DNA of 64,000 nt from Ruminococcus sp. (GCA_017473555.1 JAFUKO010000101.1:28001-92000), one strand, 5' to 3'; shown: positions 8,138 to 18,179, counted from the stretch's first letter. Notes: a model not told the origin generated them from the sequence alone. Program-made: numbers and translations.

Positions 8138-10525
8138 ATGGCTATGATGATTAAATATAAAATTAAGGATGTAGCAACAGACTTAGGCGTCTCAGCTAAA
8201 GACGTTATCGCAGTACTTGAACAGTATTGCAAGGTTACTAAAAAGACAATGGCGTCACTCGAAGAAAGCGAGCTCGACGTTGTATTTGATTACTTTACAC
8301 AGAAAAATGCAGTAGAAAACTTAAACGCTTACTTTGCTGTCAGAGATAAGGCTATCGAAAAGGCTGAGCAGGCAGTAAAAGAGCGTAAGCAAGAAGAAAA
8401 GCGTAAGCGTGAGGAAGCTAAGGACAGTATCCGTCCTGACTCCGCTAAAAAGGCTAACAAGCCTCAGGCTCCTAAAAAGGAAGAAAAGCCACAGCAGTCT
8501 GCTCCTAAGCAGGAGAAGGTTGTTGACCTGAACTCTGAGATTAAGTCACGTCGTGGTCAGGGCAGAGTAATCGACACCTCTGCTGTTGAAATCAACGTTG
8601 ACAGATACAATGAGAAATACGACCGTATGGCATTTGAAAAGGTTAAGAACGAAAACCAGATGTCATCCAAAAAGCAGAAAATCAACCAGCGTTCACAGAA
8701 AGGTAAGCGTCAGGGCAAGCGTGAAACTGAGCAGGAGCGTTTAAAGCGTATCGCTGCTGAGCGTAAGGCTAAGCAGATGACAATCGAGATTCCTGACGAA
8801 ATCGTTATCTCTGAGCTCGCGTTAAGACTCAAGGCTACAGTTGCCGAGGTTGTTAAGAAAGCGTTCTTAATGGGTACAATGGTTACTCAGAATGACGTTG
8901 TAGATTTTGATACAGCTTCTCTTATCGCTATGGAATTCCACGCAAAGGTTGAAAAGGAAGTTGTTGTTACAATCGAAGAGCGTATTATCGACGACAGCGA
9001 AGACGACGATGCAAATCTTATCGAGCGTGCACCGGTTGTAGTTGTTATGGGTCACGTTGACCACGGTAAAACTTCACTTCTCGACTGCATCCGTAACGCT
9101 CACGTTACAGCTACTGAGGCCGGTGGTATCACACAGCACATCGGTGCTTACAGAGTTAACATCAACGACAGAGATATCACTTTCCTTGATACACCTGGCC
9201 ACGAGGCTTTCACAACAATGAGAGCAAGAGGTGCACAGGCTACAGATATCGCAATCTTAGTAGTTGCTGCTGACGACGGTATTATGCCACAGACAGTAGA
9301 GGCTATCAACCACGCTAAAGCAGCCGGTGTTCCTATCATCGTTGCTATCAATAAAATGGATAAGATGGGTGCTAACCCTGAGCAGATCAAACAGCAGCTT
9401 ACTGAGTATGAGCTCATTCCTGAGGAGTGGGGTGGCGATACACCAATCGTTCCTGTATCAGCTAAAACTCAGATGGGTATTGACGACCTTCTCGAAATGG
9501 TACTTCTCGTTGCTGATATGAAAGAGCTCAAGGCTAACCCTAACCGTGCAGGTACGGGTATCGTAATTGAAGCAAGACTCGATAAGGGCAGAGGTCCGAT
9601 TGCTACTATCCTTGTACAGAATGGTACTTTACGTCAGGGCGACACAGTTGTAGCAGGTACAACTGTAGGTCACGTTCGAGTTATGCTTGACGATAAGGGC
9701 AAAAAAGTTAAAGAAGCAGGCCCATCAGTTCCTGTTGAGATTACAGGTCTTAGTGATGTACCAACAGGTGGTGACATCTTCAACGTAGTTTCTGATGAGC
9801 GACTCGCTCGTGAGCTTGTTGAGCAGAGAAAGACAGCTCAGAAAGAAGAGCAGTTCAATGCTCAGACTAAGGTAACACTCGATAACCTCTTCGACCAGAT
9901 GAAGTTAGGCGAGGTTAAGGAGCTTAAGATTATTGTTAAAGCTGACGTACAGGGCTCTGTTGAGGCTGTAAGACAGTCACTCGAAAAGCTCTCTAACGAC
10001 GAAGTAAGAGTAAATATTATCCACGGTGCCGTTGGTGCAGTAAACGAATCAGACGTAATGCTTGCTAACGCATCAAACGCTATCATCGTAGGCTTCAACG
10101 TCAGACCTGACTCAAATGCTCAGGTAAGCGCAGAGCGTGACGGCGTTGATATGCGTATGTATCGTATTATTTACGATTGCATTGAGGAAATTGAATCAGC
10201 TATGAAGGGTATGCTTGCTCCTAAGACAAGAGAAGTTATCCTTGGTACAGCTGAGGTAAGAAACATCATCCGTATCAAATCTATCGGTAATATCGCAGGT
10301 TCATACATCAAGAGCGGTAAGATCCAGCGTGGTGCAGGCGTACGAGTTGTTCGTGACGGTATCATTATTGCTGATGATACAATTGCATCACTCCAGCGTT
10401 TCAAGGATTCCGTTAAGGAAGTAGCTGAAGGCTACGAGTGTGGTATCGGTCTTGAGAAATATTCTGATATTAAAGAAGGCGACATCTTCGAGGTATTTAC
10501 AATCGAAGAGTATCGTGAGGACTAA
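8138..10525 (+). CDS. infB: translation initiation factor IF-2
   Basis: 795 aa GTPase that places fMet-tRNA on the 30S subunit. It has IF2_N segments at the N-terminus, a Lys/Glu/Arg-rich charged stretch (about residues 75-220), and the G domain with GHVDHGKT at 305-312, DTPGHEAF and NKMD. Domains II-IV follow ([29 protein letters not shown]). The start follows AAAGGAGG. It is also read by NusA/RimP operon transcription. Confidence 0.97.
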   Translation: MAMMIKYKIKDVATDLGVSAKDVIAVLEQYCKVTKKTMASLEESELDVVFDYFTQKNAVENLNAYFAVRDKAIEKAEQAVKERKQEEKRKREEAKDSIRPDSAKKANKPQAPKKEEKPQQSAPKQEKVVDLNSEIKSRRGQGRVIDTSAVEINVDRYNEKYDRMAFEKVKNENQMSSKKQKINQRSQKGKRQGKRETEQERLKRIAAERKAKQMTIEIPDEIVISELALRLKATVAEVVKKAFLMGTMVTQNDVVDFDTASLIAMEFHAKVEKEVVVTIEERIIDDSEDDDANLIERAPVVVVMGHVDHGKTSLLDCIRNAHVTATEAGGITQHIGAYRVNINDRDITFLDTPGHEAFTTMRARGAQATDIAILVVAADDGIMPQTVEAINHAKAAGVPIIVAINKMDKMGANPEQIKQQLTEYELIPEEWGGDTPIVPVSAKTQMGIDDLLEMVLLVADMKELKANPNRAGTGIVIEARLDKGRGPIATILVQNGTLRQGDTVVAGTTVGHVRVMLDDKGKKVKEAGPSVPVEITGLSDVPTGGDIFNVVSDERLARELVEQRKTAQKEEQFNAQTKVTLDNLFDQMKLGEVKELKIIVKADVQGSVEAVRQSLEKLSNDEVRVNIIHGAVGAVNESDVMLANASNAIIVGFNVRPDSNAQVSAERDGVDMRMYRIIYDCIEEIESAMKGMLAPKTREVILGTAEVRNIIRIKSIGNIAGSYIKSGKIQRGAGVRVVRDGIIIADDTIASLQRFKDSVKEVAEGYECGIGLEKYSDIKEGDIFEVFTIEEYRED

Positions 10526-10530
10526 TAATT

Positions 10531-10908
10531 ATGGCTAATCATAGAATGGGACGTACAACCGAGGACATCAAGCGTGAGCTCACGGCAATTTTCCGTGAGC
10601 TTAAAGACCCACGCGTTACAGAGGTTTTCCTCTCTATCGTGCGAGTTGAAGTTACAAACGATTTGTCTTATTGTACAGTGTTTGTCAGTGCGCTTGAAGG
10701 ACTCGATAAAGCAAAAGGTGCGTGCAAAGGTTTAGATTCAGCGTCAGGTTACATCAGACGTGAGCTCGGTCACAGACTAAAGCTCAGACACGTACCATCT
10801 CTTATATTCACTGCTACCGACTCAATCGAGTACAGTGCTGAAATATCGAGAATCCTGAATTCTCTTGATATTAAGGAGAGCGACGATGCAGAAGATAACA
10901 CTCCTTGA
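10531..10908 (+). CDS. rbfA: 30S ribosome-binding factor RbfA
   Basis: 125 aa, cold-shock 16S rRNA maturation factor. It shows the KH-like fold signature: RMGRTTEDIKRELTAIFREL, DPRVT-x-V and HVPSLIFTATDSIEY. Starts 5 bases after infB. Its last 23 bases overlap the next gene's start. Confidence 0.95.
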   Translation: MANHRMGRTTEDIKRELTAIFRELKDPRVTEVFLSIVRVEVTNDLSYCTVFVSALEGLDKAKGACKGLDSASGYIRRELGHRLKLRHVPSLIFTATDSIEYSAEISRILNSLDIKESDDAEDNTP

Positions 10909-11833
10909 AGCATCTAAACTGCTTCTAAAAAATGACAATTTTCATATTCTGACACACCGCTATCCTGACGGTGACACTTTAGGCTGTGCATTTGCTCTGT
11001 GCTATGCGTTAAGGTCAAAGGGCAAGAAAGCTAACGTTATCGTAAACGGCAACCTGCCGTCAAAGTTTTCTTATCTTGCAGAAAGCTATGATGTACAGGA
11101 CTTTGACTGTGAATACGTGGTATCAGTTGACGTAGCGGCACCGTCATTACTCGGTGATTTACAGGGTGAGTATGCTGATAAAATCGATTTATGCCTTGAT
11201 CATCACGGCTCAAACACAATGGTCGCAAAGAACCTTTTTGTTGATGCTTCTTGCGCCGCTGCTTGTGAGATTATCCACGTGCTTATAAAAGCTATGGGTG
11301 TAAAAATCACACGTGATATTGCAAATGCATTATATACAGGCATCTCAACCGATACAGGCTGTTTCTGTTATACAAACACCACAGCCCAGACTCACCGAAT
11401 TGCCGCAGAGCTCATTGAGTGTGACTGCGAATTCAACAAGATAAATCGCATCAACTTTGAGACTAAAAGCCGTGCAAAGCTTAAAATGGAGCGTATGGTA
11501 TACGATACAATGGAATTTTACTGTGGCGGTAAATGTGCGATTATTTATACAACTATTGCTATGCAGAATGCACTCGGTGCAGGCGATGATGAGATGGAAG
11601 GTTTAGCATCTATCCCACGTCAGATCGAGGGCGTTAAAATGGGCATCACAATGCGTGAGAAAGAGGACGGCACTTACAAGGTGTCTGTCCGTACAAACGA
11701 CGGTATCAACGCTTGTGAGTTTTGTCAACGCTTTGGCGGCGGCGGTCACGTAGCAGCTTCGGGCTGTTCTATCAGAGGTGACCTGCAGACTGTAAAGTAT
11801 CTGCTCATAAAGGCGGCTGAAGAGGTGCTATGA
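10886..11833 (+). CDS. nrnA: DHH-family oligoribonuclease/pAp phosphatase NrnA
   Basis: 315 aa. Bifunctional nanoRNase and 3'-phosphoadenosine-5'-phosphate phosphatase family. The motifs are HRYPDGDTLGCA (DHD-like metal ligands), SVDVAAPSLLGD, CLDHHGSN (DHH), and the DHHA1 domain ending in FGGGGHVAASGCS. I chose the ATG at 10886, 5 bases after AAGGAG; a TTG at 10865 also opens the frame but has no better site. It overlaps rbfA by 23 bases and truB by 4 (ATGA). Confidence 0.9.
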   Translation: MQKITLLEASKLLLKNDNFHILTHRYPDGDTLGCAFALCYALRSKGKKANVIVNGNLPSKFSYLAESYDVQDFDCEYVVSVDVAAPSLLGDLQGEYADKIDLCLDHHGSNTMVAKNLFVDASCAAACEIIHVLIKAMGVKITRDIANALYTGISTDTGCFCYTNTTAQTHRIAAELIECDCEFNKINRINFETKSRAKLKMERMVYDTMEFYCGGKCAIIYTTIAMQNALGAGDDEMEGLASIPRQIEGVKMGITMREKEDGTYKVSVRTNDGINACEFCQRFGGGGHVAASGCSIRGDLQTVKYLLIKAAEEVL

Positions 11834-12735
11834 ACGGCGTAGTTGTTATTAACAAGCAAGAGTATTTCACCTCGTTCGATGTGGTCGCTGTAGTGCGTAA
11901 AACACTGCATACTAAAAAGGTCGGTCACTGCGGAACTCTTGACCCGAATGCAACAGGTGTTCTGCCTGTCTTAGTCGGCAACGCAACAAAAGCTCAGGAT
12001 ATTATCCCGAATCATGATAAGTCATACAAGGCATCATTCAGACTCGGTACAAAAACCGACACACTTGATGTCTGGGGCGAAATTCTTGAGCAAAAAGAGT
12101 CGCATATTACCTTTGATGAAATGAAAAAAGCCTGCGAGAAATTCACAGGCAAAGTTATGCAGACTCCGCCGATGTACTCTGCAGTGCAGAAAGATGGTGT
12201 CAGACTCTACGAGCTCGCACGTCAAGGTATTGAAATCGAGCGAGAAGCCAGAGAAATCACCGTGTATTCGTTGACTCTTTTGAGCTTTGATGAAAACACT
12301 CAGGAGGGCGAGTTCACAGTTTCTTGTTCAAAAGGAACGTACATCCGTAGTCTGATTTCGGATATTGCCGAATCTTTGGGCACAGTCGGTATGATGACCG
12401 CTCTTGTGAGAACATCAGCGTGTGGCTTTACTTTAGAGGATGCTATCACCCTCGACGAGCTTAAAAAATACGCTGAAAACGGTGTGATTGAGAGCAAACT
12501 GCTCTCTACCGAAAGCCTTTTTGTAGATTACAAAGAGCTTACAGTAAGTGACAAGCAGGCTGTACGTTTTTATAACGGCAATCCGCTCGATATTACTCGC
12601 ACCGCTTTGCGTGATATGAGCATTTCAGACTCAGAGATTTTCAGAGTCAAGAACCCACAGAGCGAGTTTTTAGGACTTGGCACGGTCGATTTATCAAAAG
12701 GCGTTTTAAAGATTTACAAACATTTTTCAAAATAA
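11830..12735 (+). CDS. truB: tRNA pseudouridine(55) synthase
   Basis: 301 aa, converts U55 of tRNA to pseudouridine. The catalytic block GHCGTLDPNATGVLPV contains the catalytic aspartate; other blocks are YKASFRLGTKTDTLD and CSKGTYIRSLISDIAESLG. It overlaps nrnA by ATGA. In many Firmicutes ribF follows; here the unit ends at a terminator and no ribF is in the window. Confidence 0.95.
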   Translation: MNGVVVINKQEYFTSFDVVAVVRKTLHTKKVGHCGTLDPNATGVLPVLVGNATKAQDIIPNHDKSYKASFRLGTKTDTLDVWGEILEQKESHITFDEMKKACEKFTGKVMQTPPMYSAVQKDGVRLYELARQGIEIEREAREITVYSLTLLSFDENTQEGEFTVSCSKGTYIRSLISDIAESLGTVGMMTALVRTSACGFTLEDAITLDELKKYAENGVIESKLLSTESLFVDYKELTVSDKQAVRFYNGNPLDITRTALRDMSISDSEIFRVKNPQSEFLGLGTVDLSKGVLKIYKHFSK

Positions 12736-12765
12736 AAAGCTCCCTGTTATAGGGAGCCTTTTTTA
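12735..12765. terminator. bidirectional terminator between truB and the DUF6062-like gene
   Basis: AAAAAGCTCCCT, a short loop, AGGGAGCCTTTTTT. It has A and T tracts on both sides and sits between convergent genes. Confidence 0.85.
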
Positions 12766-13461
12766 TTTTACTTCTTCTACTTCATTTGAGGTGATAAACT
12801 TAACACTGCGTTCAACCGAGTCTTTAGAATTCTTCCAGTCACCGCCGGCGTTACGATAGTCAAACATAGTCGTAAAATGTGTGACATCGTTATACAGCGT
12901 TTCAAGATAGTTCTTGCATAAAGCGTTTGTGATTTCGCAGAATGCTTTCATATCCTTACTCTTGATACCGCCTTTTGATACAGCGCCACGGTGTAACAGC
13001 TCGTAGTGGTTAAGACAGAGATACTCCTGTTTTTTCAGCAGTTCTCTGAAAGCAGGGTCTGAGCCAAACTGAACGTAAAATGTCTGTAACAAGTGGTTTA
13101 TATCAAAATCAATTCTGTCGCAAACATAGCAGGAGTTTCTTGCATTTTTTATAGCGTCAAGCTGAGATTTGCTCGGTTTTGCAGAGCCCTTTGGCATCAT
13201 ATGGCTGTTGATATAGTCAAGTCGGGTCTGCATCAAAAGAGCGTTAGAAAGCTTGGGACCACTGCTTAGCATCATCTCATAGTGGTGGTGACAAAAACCT
13301 TTTTCGTTAGTGATAACCCTGATGTTCGGTGCCATCATAGCGGCTCCTGTGATATACTCAACGTACTGCTTCTCCACCAGATCTCTCATACGGCAGATAG
13401 GGCATCCGCCTACTTCAGAAAATATATCGTTAATCGGGATTGTACAGATAGTTTCTTTCAT
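12763..13461 (-). CDS. DUF6062-like cysteine-rich protein
   Basis: 232 aa. The start is the ATG behind AGTGGAG; a longer frame adds 12 residues without a ribosome binding site. It has CPIC near residue 20, then GFCHHHYEMM, a second CYVC pair and CLNHYELL. This repeated C-x-x-C plus C-x-x-H pattern suggests one or two metal sites. I recall this pattern from Firmicute proteins labelled DUF6062, but no function is established. Cytoplasmic; no signal or membrane segment. Confidence 0.65.
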   Translation of the reverse strand: MKETICTIPINDIFSEVGGCPICRMRDLVEKQYVEYITGAAMMAPNIRVITNEKGFCHHHYEMMLSSGPKLSNALLMQTRLDYINSHMMPKGSAKPSKSQLDAIKNARNSCYVCDRIDFDINHLLQTFYVQFGSDPAFRELLKKQEYLCLNHYELLHRGAVSKGGIKSKDMKAFCEITNALCKNYLETLYNDVTHFTTMFDYRNAGGDWKNSKDSVERSVKFITSNEVEEVK

Positions 13462-13573
13462 TTTATCAACTCCACTAATAGTTTGCGTTCCATACATTTA
13501 CATACGCATAGTATAGCATATTATTTTTCATTGTGGTATACTTAATTCAGAATTTGTGGAAAAGGGTTTTACT

Positions 13574-14389
13574 ATGGGAAAGTTAGTTTTTGAAAATATA
13601 CATCCGTTTGATCTTACGCAGACGCTGGATTGTGGACAGAGTTTTCGTTGGGTAGAAAATGAGGATGGCTCTTTTACAGGTGTGGTTAAAGATATAGTCG
13701 CAAATGTTTCATATAATAACGGCACGTTGACTATAGAAAGCGACAGTGCTTTGGACAAAGATATGTGGCGTGATTACTTTGACCTTGAGCTGGATTACAA
13801 AAAGATTAAAGACGATTTGTCAAAAATGCATCCTGTTTTGTCAGAAGCCTCTGCATATGCAGGAGGTATACGCATTTTAAATCAGGAGCCGTTTGAAGCG
13901 CTCATCACATTTATCATTTCGCAGAACAATAATATCTCAAGAATAAAGGGTATAGTCGAGCGCTTGTGCGAAAATTTTGGCGAAAAGATTGATGATACAC
14001 ATTACGCCTTTCCTACAGCAGATAGGTTGAGCAAGCTTTCTCCTGATGATTTGGCACCTATCAGGGCAGGCTTTCGCCACCGTTACATAATTGATGCTGC
14101 ACAAAAAGTTGCAAGTGGTGAAATCGACCTCGAAGTTTTAAGAGAGAAAGAGTATTTTGATGCACAGAAAGAGCTGATGAAAATCACAGGTGTGGGCGTG
14201 AAAGTTGCAGATTGCGTGCTTCTTTACGGATTGCACAGACTTGAGTCGTTTCCGCTTGATGTATGGATGAAACGAGCACTCAGCGTGCTTTTTGAAGGGT
14301 ACAAAGGTGACGAGTTCGGTACTTACGGCGGAATTGCCCAGCAGTATATTTTCCACTATTCACGAATGCATAAGGAGTTATTTGATTAA
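13574..14389 (+). CDS. 8-oxoguanine DNA glycosylase, OGG1 type
   Basis: 271 aa base-excision repair enzyme. It shows TLDCGQSFRW near the N-terminus, FIISQNNNISRIKGIVERLC, and the helix-hairpin-helix TGVGVKVADCVLLYGL with catalytic lysine at about K210. The FPLDVWM motif follows with the conserved aspartate at about D229. These match human OGG1 K249 and D268. I chose the ATG at 13574 (after AAAGGG); a GTG at 13556 has no site. Bacteria more often use MutM, so an OGG1-type enzyme is a modest lineage marker. Confidence 0.9.
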   Translation: MGKLVFENIHPFDLTQTLDCGQSFRWVENEDGSFTGVVKDIVANVSYNNGTLTIESDSALDKDMWRDYFDLELDYKKIKDDLSKMHPVLSEASAYAGGIRILNQEPFEALITFIISQNNNISRIKGIVERLCENFGEKIDDTHYAFPTADRLSKLSPDDLAPIRAGFRHRYIIDAAQKVASGEIDLEVLREKEYFDAQKELMKITGVGVKVADCVLLYGLHRLESFPLDVWMKRALSVLFEGYKGDEFGTYGGIAQQYIFHYSRMHKELFD

Positions 14390-14404
14390 AGTGTGTGCTT
14401 CGCA

Positions 14405-14432
14405 CATTGGACGACCAATGGTCGCTCCTACA
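14405..14432. repeat. short palindromic interspersed repeat
   Basis: CGACCAATGGTCG is a 13-base palindrome with a single central base, set in flanks of the type seen in many gut Firmicute intergenic regions. No T tract follows, so it is not an obvious terminator. The family assignment is from memory. Confidence 0.45.
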
Positions 14433-14490
14433 GTTAATTATTCACACATAAATTCACCTTGGTTGCAAAAACTATTACCGAGGTGAAAAT

Positions 14491-14931
14491 ATGAATAACG
14501 AAAATATTAACGATGAAAAAATGCTTAATCTTATTTCAAAGAATGCGGAAATGGGTGTTGTCGGAATTGATGCTGTCAAGGATTACGCCAAAGGTGACAA
14601 GTTCAAAAAAGAGCTATTGAATCAGCGAGAAGAGTACAATAAAATCTACTCATCAGCTCACAATATGCTCGTCGAAAACGGATGCGATGTATCTCACCCG
14701 AGTGCAATGGCAAAAATGTCTACCGAGATGATGAGCAGAATGAAAACGATGGCAGACCCGACAGACTCAAAAATTGCCGAAATGATGCTCCAGGGCAGTG
14801 CGATGGGTGTTGCAAAGGTGATTCGCAACGCAGATGAGTACACGGGCGAAAGCGAACAAATCCGTGACTTAGCTCACAAGCTCCAACAAACCGAAGAGCT
14901 CAACATCGAAAATATGAAACGCTACCTTTAA
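14491..14931 (+). CDS. conserved hypothetical, all-helical protein
   Basis: 146 aa, soluble, rich in Met, Glu and Lys, with no signal peptide. The sequence reads as four or five amphipathic helices (IDAVKDYAKG; LLNQREEYNKIYSSAHNM; MAKMSTEMMSRMK; IRDLAHKLQQTEELN). The acidic and histidine positions recall a ferritin-like bundle, but I do not recognise the family and claim no function. The start follows CCGAGGTG. Transcription ends at the hairpin from 14953. Confidence 0.65.
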   Translation: MNNENINDEKMLNLISKNAEMGVVGIDAVKDYAKGDKFKKELLNQREEYNKIYSSAHNMLVENGCDVSHPSAMAKMSTEMMSRMKTMADPTDSKIAEMMLQGSAMGVAKVIRNADEYTGESEQIRDLAHKLQQTEELNIENMKRYL

Positions 14932-14952
14932 GCGTGTAAACTAAAATTAAAG

Positions 14953-15004
14953 CCTGACAGTTATTGTAGCAACAAGATATTGCACGAAACCGTCAGGTTT
15001 TTAA
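14953..15004 (+). terminator. long-looped terminator
   Basis: CCTGAC-A-GTT pairs with AAC-C-GTCAGG (9 pairs and one mismatch) around a 25-nt loop, followed by TTTTTAATTT. It serves the gene ending at 14931. Confidence 0.6.
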
Positions 15005-15087
15005 TTTGTGCTTTTAAAACCATATGCTATTCTTAAGGCTTTTTGTTATTGAAAACTACTATAAAAACACAATGCGTCAAAATGCGG

Positions 15088-15116
15088 TTGAAAATACTGT
15101 GCCTTTGTGATATATT
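15088..15116 (+). promoter_or_regulatory. promoter of the small membrane gene
   Basis: TTGAAA, a 17-bp spacer and TATATT, 35 bases upstream of the GTG start. Confidence 0.6.
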
Positions 15117-15150
15117 GGTAGGGTGAAATTTTAGAAAGGAGTGCTTTTTT

Positions 15151-15453
15151 GTGTCTGATAAAACGGATGTAACACAGCTTGGTGCTGAAAAGAAAAAGAA
15201 TAAAACGCTGTGGTGGTCACTTTTGTGGGCAAACGTTGTGATGCTTGTGGTGCTTCTTCTGACGTTTTTGTTCCAGCGTTATCTATATGCTCAGATGTCA
15301 GCTCATCTGCTTGTCGATGTCGAAATTAACCCGCTTATCATAGCTCTTGGATACATAGTTGGTGTGCTTTTGATGTGGGCGGTTGTGTACAAGCTCTTGA
15401 AAGACGAGCCAAATGATTTTGACAGCACAACAGAGAACCATAATATTTATTAA
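15151..15453 (+). CDS. small membrane protein with two TM helices
   Basis: 100 aa with a GTG start behind AGAAAGGAG. A charged KKKNK stretch precedes TM1 (about 22-42); TM2 is at about 64-84, with an acidic C-terminal tail. Family not recognised. It is a monocistronic unit with its own promoter and terminator. Confidence 0.7.
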   Translation: MSDKTDVTQLGAEKKKNKTLWWSLLWANVVMLVVLLLTFLFQRYLYAQMSAHLLVDVEINPLIIALGYIVGVLLMWAVVYKLLKDEPNDFDSTTENHNIY

Positions 15454-15456
15454 AAT

Positions 15457-15494
15457 AACAAGCTCAGGTGATATCCACCTGAGCTTGTTTTATG
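15457..15494. terminator. bidirectional terminator
   Basis: A perfect 14-bp stem (AACAAGCTCAGGTG with its complement) around a 5-nt loop, flanked by A and T runs. It separates the convergent genes ending at 15453 and 15505. Confidence 0.85.
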
Positions 15495-15504
15495 TAGTGA
15501 GTGA

Positions 15505-16698
15505 TTATTTGATTTTTCTTGCTTCAATATAGTAGCGTTTGTCATGAGCGTGACCCATTGAGAATGTTTTTCTAGGAAGTGAACCGTCAGCTTTAACAGC
15601 ATCGAAAAGGTCGCTTTTTCCCATACCCTTGAAGATAAAGCCCAAGGTGTTTTTCTCTTTGCAAAGGTCGTATACAACGTCTTCGCCGTGGATGTAGTCG
15701 ATTTTAACCTGTGGGTTTTCTTTCAAGTATTCGTCAATGAATACCTGTAGTGTGCCGACAGGGAGCTTTGCTGTAGCTTTTACTGTGATATTCTCGCTGC
15801 CTTTATTTGTTACGCACTCGTAGTCGTGGGTGTCATCACCTGCAGATACTGTGTGAGCTTCGAGGAACTTGTTCAAAAAATCGTCAGCATCGATGTTGAA
15901 CATAACTCTGTAGATAGGCTCGAACTCAATTGATGCGTCGTGGATGTTAACGACTTCAACTAAAGCATAGCGGTTAAGCTCTGTTGGATTTTGTCTGTAA
16001 CACTCTTTTGCTGTAGCTAATGAGTGGTTGCCGTCGCCAACCGCAAAGAGAAGGTCGTTGGCACTTCCTGAGAGGAGACTCTCTAAAGCGTCCTGAACTT
16101 TCACCTGAGTTTCTTTATCGATAAAGTAACCCTCGATATGTCCGCCACCCTGCATCAAGTCAAAGTTGTATGCGGTTGTCATATCGCTCTTTTTAGAAGC
16201 TAAAGGCTCGATAACCTTCTTGCTTTCATCGTCGATTAAAAGCATAACGTGTGGCATCTCAAGTGGTGCGTCCTTACGGATAGCAACACGAGGTGGAATA
16301 CGCTCAAGCACAGTCTGCTCTGTAGCTCTGATTAAAGCACTGGTGCCCTTGTTATAGTCGTAATCTTCGAGGTCGATAACACCGACGATACCAAGTCGCT
16401 TTGTGCCGTTTGACTCACGCTCAACGTAAATCATAGCGTCATCGTAAGACTTGAAAACGCCCTCGTTTAAATATTTTTCCATATGAGCGTTGATAGAATT
16501 GATGTAAGAAGAGTTATCGTCGCTTAAGTATATTTCAGGGAGAATGATATTGAGTGCTGATGGGCTGTCGCCAACAATAGTTTTAACATCGTCCCAGTAT
16601 TTCTGCTCTGATGTGTACTGGTCACATGCAACAACTGACCATTTTTCAAAATCTTTCTCTGGCAAAAGCATTGATGCCGGATTAAAATGATACTTCAT
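15505..16698 (-). CDS. DUF1015 family protein
   Basis: 397 aa. The start is the ATG of MKYHFNPAS. The family blocks are VVACDQYTSEQKYWDDV, LLIDDESKKVIEPL, LFAVGDGNHSLATAKECY and a basic C-terminus. DUF1015 proteins are widespread in anaerobes next to serine or amino-acid metabolism genes, but their activity is not established. It has its own minus-strand promoter and faces a HAD gene. Confidence 0.85.
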   Translation of the reverse strand: MKYHFNPASMLLPEKDFEKWSVVACDQYTSEQKYWDDVKTIVGDSPSALNIILPEIYLSDDNSSYINSINAHMEKYLNEGVFKSYDDAMIYVERESNGTKRLGIVGVIDLEDYDYNKGTSALIRATEQTVLERIPPRVAIRKDAPLEMPHVMLLIDDESKKVIEPLASKKSDMTTAYNFDLMQGGGHIEGYFIDKETQVKVQDALESLLSGSANDLLFAVGDGNHSLATAKECYRQNPTELNRYALVEVVNIHDASIEFEPIYRVMFNIDADDFLNKFLEAHTVSAGDDTHDYECVTNKGSENITVKATAKLPVGTLQVFIDEYLKENPQVKIDYIHGEDVVYDLCKEKNTLGFIFKGMGKSDLFDAVKADGSLPRKTFSMGHAHDKRYYIEARKIK

Positions 16699-16727
16699 AA
16701 ATTTACATCCATATTTTGCTATCATAA

Positions 16728-16756
16728 AGCATATCACAGAAATGTCGCATTATCAA
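16728..16756 (-). promoter_or_regulatory. promoter of the DUF1015 gene
   Basis: On the minus strand, TTGATA, a 17-bp spacer and TATGCT. It is divergent from the HAD promoter 19 bases away. Confidence 0.55.
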
Positions 16757-16774
16757 GAATTTTGTGTCACGCTA

Positions 16775-16803
16775 TTGATAAAAGCCTCAAAAAGTAGTAT
16801 TAT
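16775..16803 (+). promoter_or_regulatory. promoter of the HAD phosphatase gene
   Basis: TTGATA, a 17-bp spacer and TATTAT, 15 bases before the ATG. Confidence 0.55.
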
Positions 16804-16818
16804 CAAGTAGGTGATTTA

Positions 16819-17526
16819 ATGAAGAAACTAATTATGACTGACCTTGATTGCACACTTCTCCCTATGGATCAGGATGCATATATACAGCTTTATGTTACAC
16901 AGATTGCAAAGCTTTTCTATTCTCGTGGATTTGACGGCAAAGAGATTGCAAAAGCTACAATGCAGGCTTCTTATATGATGGCTAAAAACGACGGAAGTCG
17001 CACAAATGCCGTGGCTTTTGAAGAAGCGTTTAGGTCTATTGTAGGAGATAGAGCCAAGGAAGCTATTGAAATTTTCCCGTCTGTTTACGGGGAGCCATAT
17101 GACGTTATAAAGGATGTGACAAAGGTTAATCCGTACGCAGAAGAAATCGTCAAGCTGATGCGTGAGAAGGCTGAATTTGTAGTGGTTGCAACCCAGCCGA
17201 TGTTCCCACTGGAAGCGGTTATAAAACGTCTTTCGTGGACTAACCTTTCTGCTGATATGTTTGATGACATTACTGTGTATGATAAGTGTACTTTCAGCAA
17301 GCCGTCTACTGGCTACTATAAAGAGATTATGGATAAATTCAACGCAGATGCTTCTAACACTGTGATGTTTGGTAACGATGTCAACGAAGATATTCTGCCG
17401 TGTAAAGAGCTAGGTGTTGAAACATTTCTGCTCACAGATGGACTCATAAATTCTCACAACCACGATATTTCCGGTTTAAGACAGGGCACCTATACCGATA
17501 TGATTGAATATCTTAAATCATTATAA
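16819..17526 (+). CDS. HAD-family hydrolase
   Basis: 235 aa phosphatase-type protein. Motif I is MTDLDCTLL with D8 and D10. Motif II/III-like regions are VVATQPMFP and FSKPSTGYYKEIM. Motif IV is MFGNDVNEDILPCKELGV. The second aspartate and the cap topology suggest a small-molecule phosphatase; the substrate is not predictable. It is monocistronic. Confidence 0.85.
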   Translation: MKKLIMTDLDCTLLPMDQDAYIQLYVTQIAKLFYSRGFDGKEIAKATMQASYMMAKNDGSRTNAVAFEEAFRSIVGDRAKEAIEIFPSVYGEPYDVIKDVTKVNPYAEEIVKLMREKAEFVVVATQPMFPLEAVIKRLSWTNLSADMFDDITVYDKCTFSKPSTGYYKEIMDKFNADASNTVMFGNDVNEDILPCKELGVETFLLTDGLINSHNHDISGLRQGTYTDMIEYLKSL

Positions 17527-17532
17527 AAAGCA

Positions 17533-17562
17533 ACGCACCGATATTACTCGGTGCGTTTTTGC
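17533..17562. terminator. bidirectional terminator
   Basis: An 8-bp stem ACGCACCG / CGGTGCGT with T tract, between the convergent HAD and LOG genes. Confidence 0.85.
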
Positions 17563-17574
17563 TTGTATATTACG

Positions 17575-18150
17575 TTAATTAAATCTCGTTTTACCTATAT
17601 AGTCAGAGTCATCCGAATAGTTTTCGAGATAATCGAGTAAAGCGGTTATATCATCACTCACAAAAAACAATTCCAAGTTGCCTTCTCGCAGGAATTTCTG
17701 TTCTACGCCGTTTTTTAGAAAACTTAACAAGTCATTGTAGTAGCCGTTTGTGTTTAAAATAGCAATCGGCTTTTTGTGTCTGTCTAAAGAGCGCAGTGTC
17801 AGAATCTCGAAGAACTCCTCAAATGTACCGATACCGCCCGGTGTGACGATGAATGCATCGCTGCTTTCTTCCATAAGCTTTTTGCGTTCACGCATTGTCT
17901 GGGTTTTTATCATTTCGTTGCACTTTTCATACAGTGCGCCGTCAACATTGAAAAAGTGGGGAACGATACCTTTGAGATAGCCGTTGTTTTCGCTCGTTCC
18001 TCGAGCTACTGCCCCCATCATTCCCTTGGCTCCACCACCGAAAACCAGTGAGTGAGAACGTCTGCTCATCTCTCTGCCTAATTTTTCGCCTGCTTCAAGA
18101 TAAGAGCGGTCGATTTCATCCGATGCTGCGCCGTATACGCAAATTCTCAT
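17575..18150 (-). CDS. LOG family protein (nucleotide 5'-monophosphate phosphoribohydrolase)
   Basis: 191 aa. GGGAKGMMG (38-46) and PGGIGTFEE (104-112) are the nucleotide-binding and catalytic motifs of the LOG/TIGR00730 family, which cleaves the base from nucleoside monophosphates; in plants it activates cytokinins. The start is behind GGAGG; the longer frame upstream is not needed. It is the last gene of the five-gene minus-strand unit that starts with marR, 29 bases after the alcohol dehydrogenase. Confidence 0.88.
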   Translation of the reverse strand: MRICVYGAASDEIDRSYLEAGEKLGREMSRRSHSLVFGGGAKGMMGAVARGTSENNGYLKGIVPHFFNVDGALYEKCNEMIKTQTMRERKKLMEESSDAFIVTPGGIGTFEEFFEILTLRSLDRHKKPIAILNTNGYYNDLLSFLKNGVEQKFLREGNLELFFVSDDITALLDYLENYSDDSDYIGKTRFN

Positions 18151-18179
18151 ATAAAATATCCTCCGATCAGGTGAGTGAA